Positions 23,714-33,968 of a stretch of 59,165 nucleotides of DNA are shown here, piece after piece. How positions within the stretch are numbered: the stretch's first letter is position 1; every line of letters begins with the position of its first letter. The position numbers and the translations under genes were made by a program. The notes below the pieces were generated by a model. It was given only the letters and a program-made list of their open reading frames with translations. It was not told the DNA's origin and did not search any database. This stretch comes from a virus: positions 1-59,165 of the IMG/VR virus record IMGVR_UViG_3300028418_000005; one strand, 5' to 3'.

Positions 23714-24463
23714 ATGAAAAACGAAGAAACATGGGAGATTAAAGATAGAAATTATTACTTAAGTAATGATTTGTCTCCATTAACTTATACATTAGCATCT
23801 AAACACTCGAGAAGGTTTCCACTTATTTATTTTGATAAAGAAACAGGAGAACAAAGAGAGTTAAGATACGCTACTAATCAAAACAGTCCATTTGTAGACG
23901 AACAAAACGGAATGGTTACATTAGAACATGTAGTGTTTAGAAATGGAACGTTATCAGTTCCAAAAGAAAAACAATCTCTACAAAAACTTTTATCTATGTA
24001 CCATCCTTATAGAAATAAAAAATATAAGGAGTTAGATACTGTGGTTGAAGCAACTAACGAAATTGAAGATATAGAGATTGAGTTTGCTGCATTGTCAGCT
24101 GCTAGAGATTTAGATATTGATCATTGTGAAGCTATACTAAGAGTTGAGATAGGTTCTAGAGTGTCAGATATGAGTTCTAGTGAAGTAAAAAGAGATTTAC
24201 TTATATTTGCTAAAAGAAACCCTAATTTATTCTTAGAGTTAGTAAACGATGAAAATGTAGAACTTAGAAATTTCGCTATAAAAGCTGCAGAGGCTAACAT
24301 AATTAAATTATCTCAAGATCAAAGAACATTTAGTTGGGTTAGCAATGGTAAGAAATTAATGCAAGTACCTTTTGATGAGCATCCATACTCAGCGTTTGCT
24401 GTTTATTTAAAAACAGATGAGGGTATTGAAATTTATAAATCTATACAGAAAAAACTCAAATAA
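23714..24463 (+). CDS. Hypothetical structural protein, 249 aa
   Basis: The N-terminal half is beta-rich (RFPLIYFDKETGEQRELRYA, QNGMVTLEHVVFRNGTL), the middle is acidic and helical (about residues 95-175), and the end is mixed. It has its own short unit, with terminators on both sides. Similar proteins sit between capsid and connector genes in other marine phages as far as I recall, with no known role. A head-vertex or DNA-end binding function is possible. Confidence 0.6.
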   Translation: MKNEETWEIKDRNYYLSNDLSPLTYTLASKHSRRFPLIYFDKETGEQRELRYATNQNSPFVDEQNGMVTLEHVVFRNGTLSVPKEKQSLQKLLSMYHPYRNKKYKELDTVVEATNEIEDIEIEFAALSAARDLDIDHCEAILRVEIGSRVSDMSSSEVKRDLLIFAKRNPNLFLELVNDENVELRNFAIKAAEANIIKLSQDQRTFSWVSNGKKLMQVPFDEHPYSAFAVYLKTDEGIEIYKSIQKKLK

Positions 24464-24478
24464 CAAGTGATTATAATT

Positions 24479-24504
24479 AAGGCGGCTATGCGGCCGCCTT
24501 TTTT
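24479..24504 (+). terminator. Rho-independent terminator
   Basis: GGCGGC-TATGCG-GCCGCC (24481-24498), preceded by AA and followed by TTTTTT, is a very strong stem. It lies 15 bases after the stop at 24463. The bases before it (AAGTGATTATAATTAA, 24465-24480) resemble the motifs at 6683 and 13920 but cannot act as an ordinary promoter so close to a terminator. Confidence 0.9.
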
Positions 24505-24521
24505 ATTACAAAAATATTAAA

Positions 24522-25325
24522 ATGGCTATAAACGTAAACACAGTATATCAAACAGTCTTATTATTACTTAATAAAGAACAAAGAGGCTACATTACTCCTA
24601 ACGAGTTTAACAAAATAGCCACACAAGTACAATTAGAAATATTCGAACAATACTTTGAAGATTTAAACCAACAATTAAGAGGTCCTGGTCTTCAAGATGA
24701 ATATGCAGACAGAGTAGATAATATAGAAGAAAAAATATCTATATTTAAAACATTTGGACAAGCATTTTACTACGGTGCAGATGTAAACGGACCCATAGCT
24801 AGTCCTTATTTTTATTTACCAGCAAACGTGCATCGTATTGGCACTATAATGTATAAAGACGAACAACACTTGCAAATGACTAACAGGGGTGAGTATTTAC
24901 ATTTAAATATGTCTAAGTTAACTCGTCCAAGTAAAAAATACCCATTATATATACAAGAAGGTAACGTTAGCCCTGTTGATCCACTTAATAGTTCTGTTAT
25001 ATTATGTCCAGAATGTATAAGAATATATGTTTACCCTAGAGAAATAACAGAAGAAATAAGTATTTCCTACATTAGAAAACCTTTGGATGTTGTATGGGCT
25101 TATAGCGTAGGTAATCTTGGACAATATATATGGGATGGAACACCTAATTCTTCTGGTGTAGTAGTTCCAAATACAGGTTCTCAAAACTTTGAAATAGATA
25201 GCACTGAACAAACAGAGGTAATAATAAGAATATTAATGTACTCTGGCGTTGTTATAAGAGATCCACAAATAATTCAAGCTGCTGCAGCTCAAGCTCAAGC
25301 CACTGAAGTTAATCAAAAAAGTTAA
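24522..25325 (+). CDS. Putative head-tail connector (ring) protein, 267 aa
   Basis: The protein begins with a helical domain (VYQTVLLLLNKEQRGYITPN, then FNKIATQVQLEIFEQYF). A beta-rich part with IRIYVYPREI and ISISYIRKPLDVVW follows, and the C-terminus is Gln/Ala-rich. The 'reinforced' start, a helix that samples the DNA end followed by a sandwich domain, is common in ring and adaptor proteins that sit under the portal in crAss-like and P22-like phages. It is followed six bases later by the next connector gene. Assignment is by pattern and order. Confidence 0.6.
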   Translation: MAINVNTVYQTVLLLLNKEQRGYITPNEFNKIATQVQLEIFEQYFEDLNQQLRGPGLQDEYADRVDNIEEKISIFKTFGQAFYYGADVNGPIASPYFYLPANVHRIGTIMYKDEQHLQMTNRGEYLHLNMSKLTRPSKKYPLYIQEGNVSPVDPLNSSVILCPECIRIYVYPREITEEISISYIRKPLDVVWAYSVGNLGQYIWDGTPNSSGVVVPNTGSQNFEIDSTEQTEVIIRILMYSGVVIRDPQIIQAAAAQAQATEVNQKS

Positions 25326-25331
25326 TAATAT

Positions 25332-26660
25332 ATGTCATTTTTAAATAACACTCCAAATGGTGGCTCAATAACAGAGACCAATCAACAGTATTACGTTGGC
25401 ACGCAAAGTAATATAGCTAGTTATACTAACTTAGTGTTGGATTCTATGGTATATACATTCAATGAAATATTAGAAATGGGTTCTTTAGATTCTTGGGATC
25501 CTAGTAATTATGAATACCATTTAAACAATTTTTACGTAGAGGTTAGTCCTGATGGTCTTTCTCCTTATGAATTATGGGATGGAACTGGAGGTGTTAACTC
25601 ACCAGCTGGGCCAAATGGAACTGGTGGAGGTTTTACTATATCTCAATTTTCAAATACACAATCTTTCAGCGTTTTAAAATTCAATAATCCCGATGCAGTT
25701 ACAGACGGGTACTATGTTAGGGTAAAATTAAAATCTCAATTAGTTGATGGAGCACCTAACTATGGTGATTATCAATACTTGTCTATATTTGAACTAGTAA
25801 ATAACTTTATGATAGGTTATGTTGGTAATGATAAGTTAATAAGTAAAGTTAAGAGGTCTGATGTGTTGTTTTATGCTAAAAGAGGTTTGCAGGAATTTTC
25901 ATATGATACATTAAGAAGTGTTAAATCAATGGAGTTGACTATACCACCTAGTCTATCTGTTATAATTCCTCAAGATTATGTTAATTATGTAGGTATCGCT
26001 TGGATAGATAAGTCAGGTATAAAACATCCAATATATCCAACTAACTTAACTGGTAATCCTACAGAATCACCTATACAAGATACTAATACAACTAATAATC
26101 CTTTTGGTTTTAACTTCCCTAGCTCTGGACATGGCATACCTGTTCAAGATCAATTTGGTGAAAACTTAGAAGGAGCATCAATAACTGAAGGTCAATGGCA
26201 AGGTAATAACCCAAACGATCAACCTACTGAAGGAACTATATTTAGAGACGGTATTGGAGATAGTATATACGCAACCAGAGAAATTGCTTTACTAGGTCAA
26301 AGATTTGGATTAGAGCCTGAGTTAGCTAACTATAATGGTTGGTTTACTATGAACACGCGTGAAGGTAAAATATCTTTTAGCAGTAACTTAAGTGGTAGGC
26401 TAATAATATTAGACTATATATCTGATGGTTTAGCTTATGATCAAGATACTAAAATACCTAAATTAGCAGAAGAAGCTTTATATATGCACATAGCCTACAG
26501 CATATTAGCAAGCAGAAAAAATGTTCCAGAGTATCTAGTTGCTAGATTTAAAAAAGACAGAAGAGCTCAATTGCGTAATGCAAAAATAAGATTATCAAAT
26601 ATAAAACCCCAAGAGTTTGTCCAAGTTATGAGAGGCAAAGCTAAGTGGATTAAATACTAA
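25332..26660 (+). CDS. Putative tail adaptor, P22 gp4/crAss ring-like, 442 aa
   Basis: The C-terminal 250 residues carry a recognisable pattern for short-tailed phage adaptors. A helix (SDVLFYAKRGLQEFSYDTLR) precedes a strand pair (MELTIPPSLSVIIPQDYVNY and VGIAWID); a final helical part (PKLAEEALYMHIAYSILASR) has basic residues (ARFKKDRRAQLRNAKIRL). The N-terminal 130 residues form an added beta domain. It would attach the tail to the portal. It lies between the ring protein and the large stabilisation protein, which supports the call. Confidence 0.65.
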   Translation: MSFLNNTPNGGSITETNQQYYVGTQSNIASYTNLVLDSMVYTFNEILEMGSLDSWDPSNYEYHLNNFYVEVSPDGLSPYELWDGTGGVNSPAGPNGTGGGFTISQFSNTQSFSVLKFNNPDAVTDGYYVRVKLKSQLVDGAPNYGDYQYLSIFELVNNFMIGYVGNDKLISKVKRSDVLFYAKRGLQEFSYDTLRSVKSMELTIPPSLSVIIPQDYVNYVGIAWIDKSGIKHPIYPTNLTGNPTESPIQDTNTTNNPFGFNFPSSGHGIPVQDQFGENLEGASITEGQWQGNNPNDQPTEGTIFRDGIGDSIYATREIALLGQRFGLEPELANYNGWFTMNTREGKISFSSNLSGRLIILDYISDGLAYDQDTKIPKLAEEALYMHIAYSILASRKNVPEYLVARFKKDRRAQLRNAKIRLSNIKPQEFVQVMRGKAKWIKY

Positions 26661-26664
26661 TTAA

Positions 26665-29600
26665 ATGCCAGAAGCTAAAAATACATTTATCCAGTCCAAA
26701 ATGAATAAGGACATGGATGGTAGAATACTACCTAATGGTCAATATAGAGACGGTGAAAACGTTCAAATAAGTAGATCAGAAGGAGACGATGTTGGAGCAT
26801 TAGAAACAGTTTTAGGTAATGTAAAACTTACAGACTTTGGTTTAAGTGGTGAAAATTTAAAAACAATTGGAAGTTACTTTGACGATAATAGTAATCGTGT
26901 GTTTTTATTTTTAACTAATTACACAGACTCTTCACCAAATCAACTAGATAATGAAGCTATAAATGTTACAGGAGTTTTTTGTTATATAGTATCTTACAAT
27001 GTTCAAACTAAAGTATCTTCAATATTAGTAGAAGGTAGTTTTTTAAATTTTTCTCAAACTCATCATATTGTTGGGGTTAATTTACTAGAAAATCTATTGT
27101 TTTTTACAGATAATAGAAACCAACCTAGAAAAATTGATATTAACTTAGCAGGCTCTAATTACTACTATACAGAAGATCAAATATCTGTTGCTAAATACTA
27201 TCCCTATAAAGCTCCATTACTAATGAAATTTATACCAGGTAGTGGACCTGATGCTATTAAATGGGAGTCAACAATGACTGATACAACTAGTGAGTACTTG
27301 CCAATACATACAGCGGCTCAGGTAAAAAACTTTGATAGCACTGATTCCAGCGTGGTTTACCTTACTGGTTGTTACACTAATATAATGCCTAAAACACCTG
27401 GTTACGTAGGTCAACCAAATGGTTGTTTAATAACCGGGCAAGGTGTTGCAGCTGGTACTACTTTAGAAGAAGTATTAAGTATTGACACTGCAAATAATGT
27501 AACTACTATAAAAACAAGTCTACCAATAAGCGGAGGTAGTATTAAACCTATACTTTATTTTCAATTCAAAAATCCAGAATACTCCATAATATGGCCAGGT
27601 GATCCTGAGTATTTAAAAGAAAAATTTGTTAGATTTAGCTATAGATTCAAATTTGACAACAATGAATATTCTTTAATAGCTCCATTCACACAAACTGCTT
27701 TCATACCTCAACAAGATGGTTATTTCATAGGTGATAAATATAAACTTGATTCAACAGTTTTAGTAAGCAACGAACCTTCACCTCCTTCTATTTTTGGTCA
27801 AGAAGCAGAAACATTTGATTCTACTGTTGTTCCTTTTATGCAAAACAAAGTGACTAATATAGAAATATGTTTAATATCACCAACCAATGGTAATGATGAA
27901 ACTTATATAAATTGGTCTCAATTAAATGATGTTTTAAAAGTTATAGAGGTTGATATACTAATAAAAGACTCTTCTAGCAATAACGTTTATGTTGTTGAAA
28001 CACTTGGCTTATCAGAATTAAAAAACGTAAATAGCAAATATTTATTATACGATTATCAAAGTAAAAAACCATGGAGAGTTTTACCAACAGATCAAGTAAC
28101 TAGAGTAAGCGATGTTATCCCACTTAGAGCATTGGCCCAGGAAATATCTGGGAACAGAGTAATATATGCAAACTTTGTTGAAAAAAATGCATCACCAGAA
28201 AGACTAGACTATTATTTATCTGTTGGGCAAAAACCTTTTATACCTGATTATACTGACGGAGCAACAGTGGTTGATCAAGAGTTTCAGTACGTTAGAAAAG
28301 AATATCAAAACCATACTTTAAAACAAAATAGAACATATCAAGTTGGTGTAGTATTATCTGATAGGTATGGTAGAAGATCAAATGTAATTCTTTCTGAATT
28401 AGTAGACTTTCAAGAAAATCCTAGTGCAAAAAAGAACTCAACTATATTTCATAATTATGCAGATTCTAATAATTTAATAATATATGACAAGAATCAAATA
28501 CCTAACGAAGCCGCCAATACTTGGCCAGGTGATAATTTAAGTATTGTTTGGAATAACGTAATACCAGAAGAAAAAACTAATGATGGTTATCCAGGAGTAT
28601 ACTCTATTAATGATGGAACTTTAGTTAACATTTTAGTAAACCCAGGTCTTACGGCAACTTTTCCTGCTAACAGTAGTTGCACGTTTGATGTTACAAATAG
28701 TCTTTTTAGCCCCACAGCTAACGCTCAAATTAAAGCATTTAGTGATGCTGATGGTAATGTATCTGAAATTGAAATTAAATCAAGTGATAATAATTGGGTG
28801 GATGGTATGGAAGTGGTTGCTCCTTGGCAGGGTTCTGTTTTCCCGTGCCCAGGTTGGGTAGGTGAATCGTTTAGAGGTAATGCAGTTTGCCCAGCTGACA
28901 GGCCTTTAGGTTGGTATAGTTATAATATAGTAGTAAAACAAACAGAGCAAGAATATTACAATGTATATATGCCTAGCGCTTTAGCTGGCTACCCATGTAA
29001 TCAAAACATTGATGGAAAAGTTGATGATACTTTTGGCGAAACTCCTAAAATGATTTATCCTCTAGGTCAACAAAACGCAACATCACATTTAACCTTAATT
29101 GGAGACAATATAAACAAAGTGCCTAGAGATTTAAACGAAGTAGGCCCTGAGCAGAAGTCTTTTAGAAGTTCAGAAAGATTGTTTCATAGAGTAGAGGGTA
29201 TTTTACTTCAGGACAACAACGACGATATTCAATACTCTAGTCAGTCTTATTCACCTTCTTTAAAAGGAGATAAAGTTGTTACTATATCAAATATGTCAAA
29301 ATTAGATTTAGGTAATTTAATAACTAATCCTGCTTATCCTATATTACCTAATTCAATATATAAAGCAGAAACTGATCCTTTTATAGCTAGAATAAGTACG
29401 GACAAAAAGTTTGGTATAGTAGCAAATAGCAGTATTAATGGTTGTATAACAATAGAGAAAAAGGTAGATCCTGATGATGATACTAAAAATCTTATAGAAG
29501 TTAACAACACTGAGTTTGCTATTGGACCTACATTAAGCGTAAGTGAAACTAAACCAGTAGAAAGTTTATTAGATATATTTTGGGAAACATCTAGTAGTGG

Positions 29601-31926
29601 CTTGATAAGTGATTTAAATGAAAAAATTAAAAGTGTAGATAATACAGCGCCATCTGGATTTTCTCCAGTTTCTATAAGTTGGAGCGAAGGTGATCCCTAT
29701 GGTAGTTCTATATCTGGACAGTTTTCAGCAGTTGGACCAACTGGTTTAACATTAGTAGGTTCTTCAGAAATATCTTTAATTGAAGTTACTAGAGGTGACA
29801 ATGTACCCTGTATTGATCAATTTGAGTTGGTTCAATTAGGCTTTGGTGAAGTTGAACTAAAGATAGCTGCAGCTAGCCAAACTAATCCAGGTTTCTTACA
29901 TTGGCAAGATCAACTGAAAAATCAATATACATTTAAGTTTGAACTAACAAACACTACAACTAACTCTTCGAGTTTTACTTCTTTAACAGGTTATCTAAGT
30001 AACAAACCGCCAGTTGAAAGATTAGAAGCTGTTAATAGTAATGGTAATAATGTTGAAATAAACTGGGTGGACGTTAAAGAATCTATATGTGTAAGAGGTG
30101 ACCTAGATACTCAGTCTAAAAGAGAAGATGCACAAACCATGTCTTTAAAAGCTGTTCAAGGTAGTCAAAAATTTGGTATCAGATGGGATGATAACCCTTT
30201 GCTTAGCAAATCGTGGAGAAGTTATGTTGATCCTGAATCTTCTTTTTCAAATACTACTGTTAACTTTGGAGTTATAGAACCAACTACAGTTAAATATATC
30301 AATGCTGCACCATATTTTAATGAATCATCTCCATGTTGCGTAGACACAAATGAAGATAGTGGCGATATTAGACAATCAGGAATGTATGACTTTGGGTGGT
30401 TTGGTGGACCCACATTACCTGGTACTCAAGATAGTAAAAACGGTGATGGTAGATTTAGACCAACTACTTACCAACCGGGTGATAGTAGTTTAAATAGCTG
30501 CACGTATTCTCAAAAAATATATGCTCCAGATCCTTCACTATACCCTATTAATAATGATAATTACCCAGTTTCAGGTAATAGTGGCGAGTATTTGGAAATG
30601 CCTAAATATTTTAGAGGAGCTACAGGTTGGAGTTCTCAACCAGATATAAAGTTTAATAGTTCTATACTTGAAGAAACTGCATTTACCAAAGACGTACAAA
30701 CAAACACAGGTACCGCTGAGTGGGATGGTTCTTTTGCTGTTATGAACGGGGAATTTGGCAGTGAAATACTTGAAAGTTGGCCAAATATAAATGGATCACC
30801 ATCTGGTATAGGAACCGCATTAGAGATACAATGGTCTATTCCTAGAATGTACCAGGTTAGCATGATGATTCCACATGGTAATGAAATACCATTTGGAAAT
30901 ACATCAGACTTCTTTTTTGGAACAAATATCCTAGCGGACGTTATGGATTGTTATGGTGATAAAAATTTTTTAACAAAATTTCCTTTTGATCAACCTTATT
31001 ACTGGGAAATGCCTTCAAGAACATCCGCACCTCTAGTTATTCCTAAATCAACAGGTGCTAAATATTTTGATGTTCAACCAGCTGGTGAAGTTGTATTTGG
31101 TTTAATACCTGAAACTGTTATCAACTCCTTAAGTAACAGCGATAGAAATGCTATATTAAAATACATACCAAGGGGTCCAATATACTGGGATAACAGTTCT
31201 AATTCTACTAGAGCTGGTTTTCAAGGAGAAAGCCAACTAGATCCAGAAAACAAACTTGGAGAACAAGTAGTAGGTTTTAAACAAAACGCATATCAAACTA
31301 GTGATTCAGCAAATGAATATCCTCATCATTATTGGCCAGATATAAATGGTTTACTCCAGAACGATCCAGAAGGTCTTTATAGTGCTTTTAAAAGCACGCC
31401 TAGCTATGCAAACGCTCCAGACTTTATGAAAATAAGAAATGGTGCAAATACTTTTTATCAGTTTAATCTTGAACACACTGGTTATATTAGTAAGGTTGTT
31501 TGCGGTGACTCTGATCAATATGATTTTTTTCCATACTATTCTAATGCTGCAAAAACTATTGGTAACTGGGCACCTAATGCGTCTCAAGTAGCTAATGCTA
31601 TGGGTCATTTGTTTTATCTAGGTGGTATTAATAACTCTGGATACGGTAGTTCTACAAATGGTCAAGCGTTCTTTATACAACCAGAGCAAACGCAACCTGG
31701 CTATCAAAAAGCAAAAGCAAAGATACATGCTGGAACTCCAGGTGCCACTTCGCAATCATGGAATGGTCCTAATGCGTTTGGTGTTGGGTTACCAGGTGGT
31801 AGATATGTTGTTACAGTAAGAGCAACTGATGTAGGTGGTGATGGCGCTTTTGTAGAGTGGGATGTACCTGTATACTTGCCATGGTGGAGTACTAGAACAA
31901 ATACACCTCTGAGGTTGAACCCGTAA
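26665..31926 (+). CDS. Tail stabilisation/tubular-type protein, 1753 aa
   Basis: The N-terminus (FIQSKMNKDMDGRILPNGQY followed by RDGENVQISRSEG) is the signature I associate with the large tail stabilisation or tube proteins of crAss-like and related short-tailed phages. A beta-propeller-like region follows (VFLFLTNY.., LLFFTDNRNQPRKIDINL). The later part has many beta domains rich in Asn, Ser and Gly without enzyme motifs. It builds the short tail below the connector. The 1753-residue length is large for the family even without the C-terminal portion, which seems to be in the next gene. Confidence 0.7.
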   Translation: MPEAKNTFIQSKMNKDMDGRILPNGQYRDGENVQISRSEGDDVGALETVLGNVKLTDFGLSGENLKTIGSYFDDNSNRVFLFLTNYTDSSPNQLDNEAINVTGVFCYIVSYNVQTKVSSILVEGSFLNFSQTHHIVGVNLLENLLFFTDNRNQPRKIDINLAGSNYYYTEDQISVAKYYPYKAPLLMKFIPGSGPDAIKWESTMTDTTSEYLPIHTAAQVKNFDSTDSSVVYLTGCYTNIMPKTPGYVGQPNGCLITGQGVAAGTTLEEVLSIDTANNVTTIKTSLPISGGSIKPILYFQFKNPEYSIIWPGDPEYLKEKFVRFSYRFKFDNNEYSLIAPFTQTAFIPQQDGYFIGDKYKLDSTVLVSNEPSPPSIFGQEAETFDSTVVPFMQNKVTNIEICLISPTNGNDETYINWSQLNDVLKVIEVDILIKDSSSNNVYVVETLGLSELKNVNSKYLLYDYQSKKPWRVLPTDQVTRVSDVIPLRALAQEISGNRVIYANFVEKNASPERLDYYLSVGQKPFIPDYTDGATVVDQEFQYVRKEYQNHTLKQNRTYQVGVVLSDRYGRRSNVILSELVDFQENPSAKKNSTIFHNYADSNNLIIYDKNQIPNEAANTWPGDNLSIVWNNVIPEEKTNDGYPGVYSINDGTLVNILVNPGLTATFPANSSCTFDVTNSLFSPTANAQIKAFSDADGNVSEIEIKSSDNNWVDGMEVVAPWQGSVFPCPGWVGESFRGNAVCPADRPLGWYSYNIVVKQTEQEYYNVYMPSALAGYPCNQNIDGKVDDTFGETPKMIYPLGQQNATSHLTLIGDNINKVPRDLNEVGPEQKSFRSSERLFHRVEGILLQDNNDDIQYSSQSYSPSLKGDKVVTISNMSKLDLGNLITNPAYPILPNSIYKAETDPFIARISTDKKFGIVANSSINGCITIEKKVDPDDDTKNLIEVNNTEFAIGPTLSVSETKPVESLLDIFWETSSSGLISDLNEKIKSVDNTAPSGFSPVSISWSEGDPYGSSISGQFSAVGPTGLTLVGSSEISLIEVTRGDNVPCIDQFELVQLGFGEVELKIAAASQTNPGFLHWQDQLKNQYTFKFELTNTTTNSSSFTSLTGYLSNKPPVERLEAVNSNGNNVEINWVDVKESICVRGDLDTQSKREDAQTMSLKAVQGSQKFGIRWDDNPLLSKSWRSYVDPESSFSNTTVNFGVIEPTTVKYINAAPYFNESSPCCVDTNEDSGDIRQSGMYDFGWFGGPTLPGTQDSKNGDGRFRPTTYQPGDSSLNSCTYSQKIYAPDPSLYPINNDNYPVSGNSGEYLEMPKYFRGATGWSSQPDIKFNSSILEETAFTKDVQTNTGTAEWDGSFAVMNGEFGSEILESWPNINGSPSGIGTALEIQWSIPRMYQVSMMIPHGNEIPFGNTSDFFFGTNILADVMDCYGDKNFLTKFPFDQPYYWEMPSRTSAPLVIPKSTGAKYFDVQPAGEVVFGLIPETVINSLSNSDRNAILKYIPRGPIYWDNSSNSTRAGFQGESQLDPENKLGEQVVGFKQNAYQTSDSANEYPHHYWPDINGLLQNDPEGLYSAFKSTPSYANAPDFMKIRNGANTFYQFNLEHTGYISKVVCGDSDQYDFFPYYSNAAKTIGNWAPNASQVANAMGHLFYLGGINNSGYGSSTNGQAFFIQPEQTQPGYQKAKAKIHAGTPGATSQSWNGPNAFGVGLPGGRYVVTVRATDVGGDGAFVEWDVPVYLPWWSTRTNTPLRLNP

Positions 31927-31955
31927 AAAATTAAAAAACAAAGTGATTATATATT

Positions 31956-33962
31956 ATGGCTTATCAATTACCAATTAAATATTACAACGCTTTTTGGTTA
32001 AAAAAAGTAGTAGGAAGTTCTATAAAATCAACTCAAAGTGATAATGCTTCAACAGTAACAACAGAGGTTGAAGTTGGAGGAAATGAAAATTCAACTGGAA
32101 CACTCAAAGGTGGTTACATAATACCTACATGGCCTGGTTTACCTTGGGGTGATAAACTATCAAAACCTGATGTTACAAATCCAGATGTGCTAATTCCATA
32201 CCCTTGTTTTCCTTGGGGAGGAAGAGATTGGAATTCTTATAATCCTATAGGTGGATCTGGGTCTCAATTAGATTTACCCGAATGCGGCGGCAGCTTAGTT
32301 AGTGTAAACCCTACTGAAGAACAAGGTAAAGAAAGACAGTGGGCTATTGAGGAAGCTAGAATATTTGGTGGTTACAATAACACCACTGTAGATTTTGGCG
32401 TTAAAGCTTACACTGTTGAAGAAGATAATCAACAAACAATTAGAAGCTCTTCGTTAATTTATTCCGGTATATTTAATTCATTAACTGGTGTAAATAATAC
32501 AAATGTTTTTTCAACAGCAAATCCTATAACTAAAAGTGTAGATCCAGAAAATGGATCTATTCAGAAGCTTTATTCCTATGATACTAACTTAACTATATTT
32601 CAAGAAAATAAAGTTAGCAAAGCATTGATAGACAAAGACGCAATATATTCTGCTGAAGGCGTTGGAACACCTGTTTCTTCTACTAAAACGGTTATAGGAC
32701 AGATTGTTCCTTACGTTGGTGAATTTGGTATAAGCAAAAATCCCGAGTCATGGGCTCAATTTGGTTTTAGACAGTATTTTACAGATAAATATAGAAACGC
32801 TGTAATGAGATTATCTAGAGATGGTTTAACTGAAATATCCTCATATGGTATGACTGATTATTTTAGAGATAGGTTTTCCACAATAACTGACCAACCTTTA
32901 AGAAGATCTTTATCATTTAGATATTTTGACGAAGGTTTAGTTGCTGAACAATATATAAATACCATTGAAATTTTTGATAGCTCTTGTAGTGCTGATAATA
33001 TAATAATAGGTTCTTCTATTCAAATAAATAACATACAAGTACCAGGTCTTTTTGTTACTAATGTATCGACAGGTAGTGGCTCTGGCATAAGGGTTGTTTC
33101 GGTTTCACTGCCATGGAGACCAGATACATTTGGATTAACATCATACAGTGAAATAGCAAGTGATTATCCAATATCTTTTGTTACATACGTTTATGATGAG
33201 CTTTTAGGTGCTTTTGATAACCATAACAATAATTACGTGTTATCTATAAAAGATGGTGTTACGCAACCATGTTCTAGAGTTTCAGAAGGTAGAGAAGTTG
33301 GAGACAACTTCGACTATACAAATCAATTTAGAACTTACAACACGTTTAATACAGTTAACTTTGACGAAAGCATAAATGGTTGGGTTAGTTTTTACAGCTA
33401 CAATCCTACAACGATGGGTAGTTTAAAAAATGAGTTTTATACTGTTAATAATTTCGACTTATATCAACATTATCAAGGAGGCCAACTAAATCATGGTAAT
33501 TTTTATGGTACACAATATAAATCTTCAATAGAATTTATATTTAATCCTAAGCCATCTATATCTAAAAACTTCCAAACAATAGGATATGAAGGTAGTAATG
33601 GTTGGCAAGTAGAATACTTTGTGTCAGATAGTACCGCAGCGTTGTTTAATACTTTTTCAAATACTTACTACCCAGCTCAAGACAAGATAAATAGTATTCC
33701 AAGTCTTCAAGAAGGTGAATATATAGATGAAAACACCCAAATGAAGCAATACGCTGGATTTTATTTAAAAGAAAACAAATATGTAGCTAATTTAGTTAAT
33801 GCTTCACAACCATTCGATGGTGAAGTTGTATTTGGAAATTCAATGAGTGGTATAAAAGGTTTTTACACAACAGTTAAATTAAGTACAGATGATTCTACTC
33901 AGCTAGGTGGAGTTAAAGAACTATATTGCGTGTCAAGTAAATTTGTGGTGTCATCACAATAA
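31956..33962 (+). CDS. Putative C-terminal partner of stabilisation protein, tail/host-contact protein, 668 aa
   Basis: The middle (about residues 140-320) has a distinctive pattern: YSYDTNLTIFQENKVSKALI, then PESWAQFGFRQYFTDKYRNA, then VMRLSRDGLTEISSYGM. I recall this from the C-terminal part of the single large stabilisation protein of other phages. Here it is a separate gene 29 bases after the 1753-residue one. The rest is beta-rich with Tyr/Asn-rich surfaces, suiting tail tip or receptor contact. A Trp/Pro-rich N-terminal stretch (IIPTWPGLPWGD, PYPCFPWGG) may be an interaction segment. Confidence 0.55.
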   Translation: MAYQLPIKYYNAFWLKKVVGSSIKSTQSDNASTVTTEVEVGGNENSTGTLKGGYIIPTWPGLPWGDKLSKPDVTNPDVLIPYPCFPWGGRDWNSYNPIGGSGSQLDLPECGGSLVSVNPTEEQGKERQWAIEEARIFGGYNNTTVDFGVKAYTVEEDNQQTIRSSSLIYSGIFNSLTGVNNTNVFSTANPITKSVDPENGSIQKLYSYDTNLTIFQENKVSKALIDKDAIYSAEGVGTPVSSTKTVIGQIVPYVGEFGISKNPESWAQFGFRQYFTDKYRNAVMRLSRDGLTEISSYGMTDYFRDRFSTITDQPLRRSLSFRYFDEGLVAEQYINTIEIFDSSCSADNIIIGSSIQINNIQVPGLFVTNVSTGSGSGIRVVSVSLPWRPDTFGLTSYSEIASDYPISFVTYVYDELLGAFDNHNNNYVLSIKDGVTQPCSRVSEGREVGDNFDYTNQFRTYNTFNTVNFDESINGWVSFYSYNPTTMGSLKNEFYTVNNFDLYQHYQGGQLNHGNFYGTQYKSSIEFIFNPKPSISKNFQTIGYEGSNGWQVEYFVSDSTAALFNTFSNTYYPAQDKINSIPSLQEGEYIDENTQMKQYAGFYLKENKYVANLVNASQPFDGEVVFGNSMSGIKGFYTTVKLSTDDSTQLGGVKELYCVSSKFVVSSQ

Positions 33963-33968
33963 TATTAT

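Noticed and set aside
24465-24480. AAGTGATTATAATTAA as a promoter
   Set aside because: It sits immediately before a strong terminator, so a transcript would end at once. A promoter role is unlikely at this copy.
31941-31955. AAGTGATTATATATT as promoter of the 668-residue gene
   Set aside because: It ends at the start codon, leaving no room for a start site and leader. Resemblance may be chance in AT-rich spacer.
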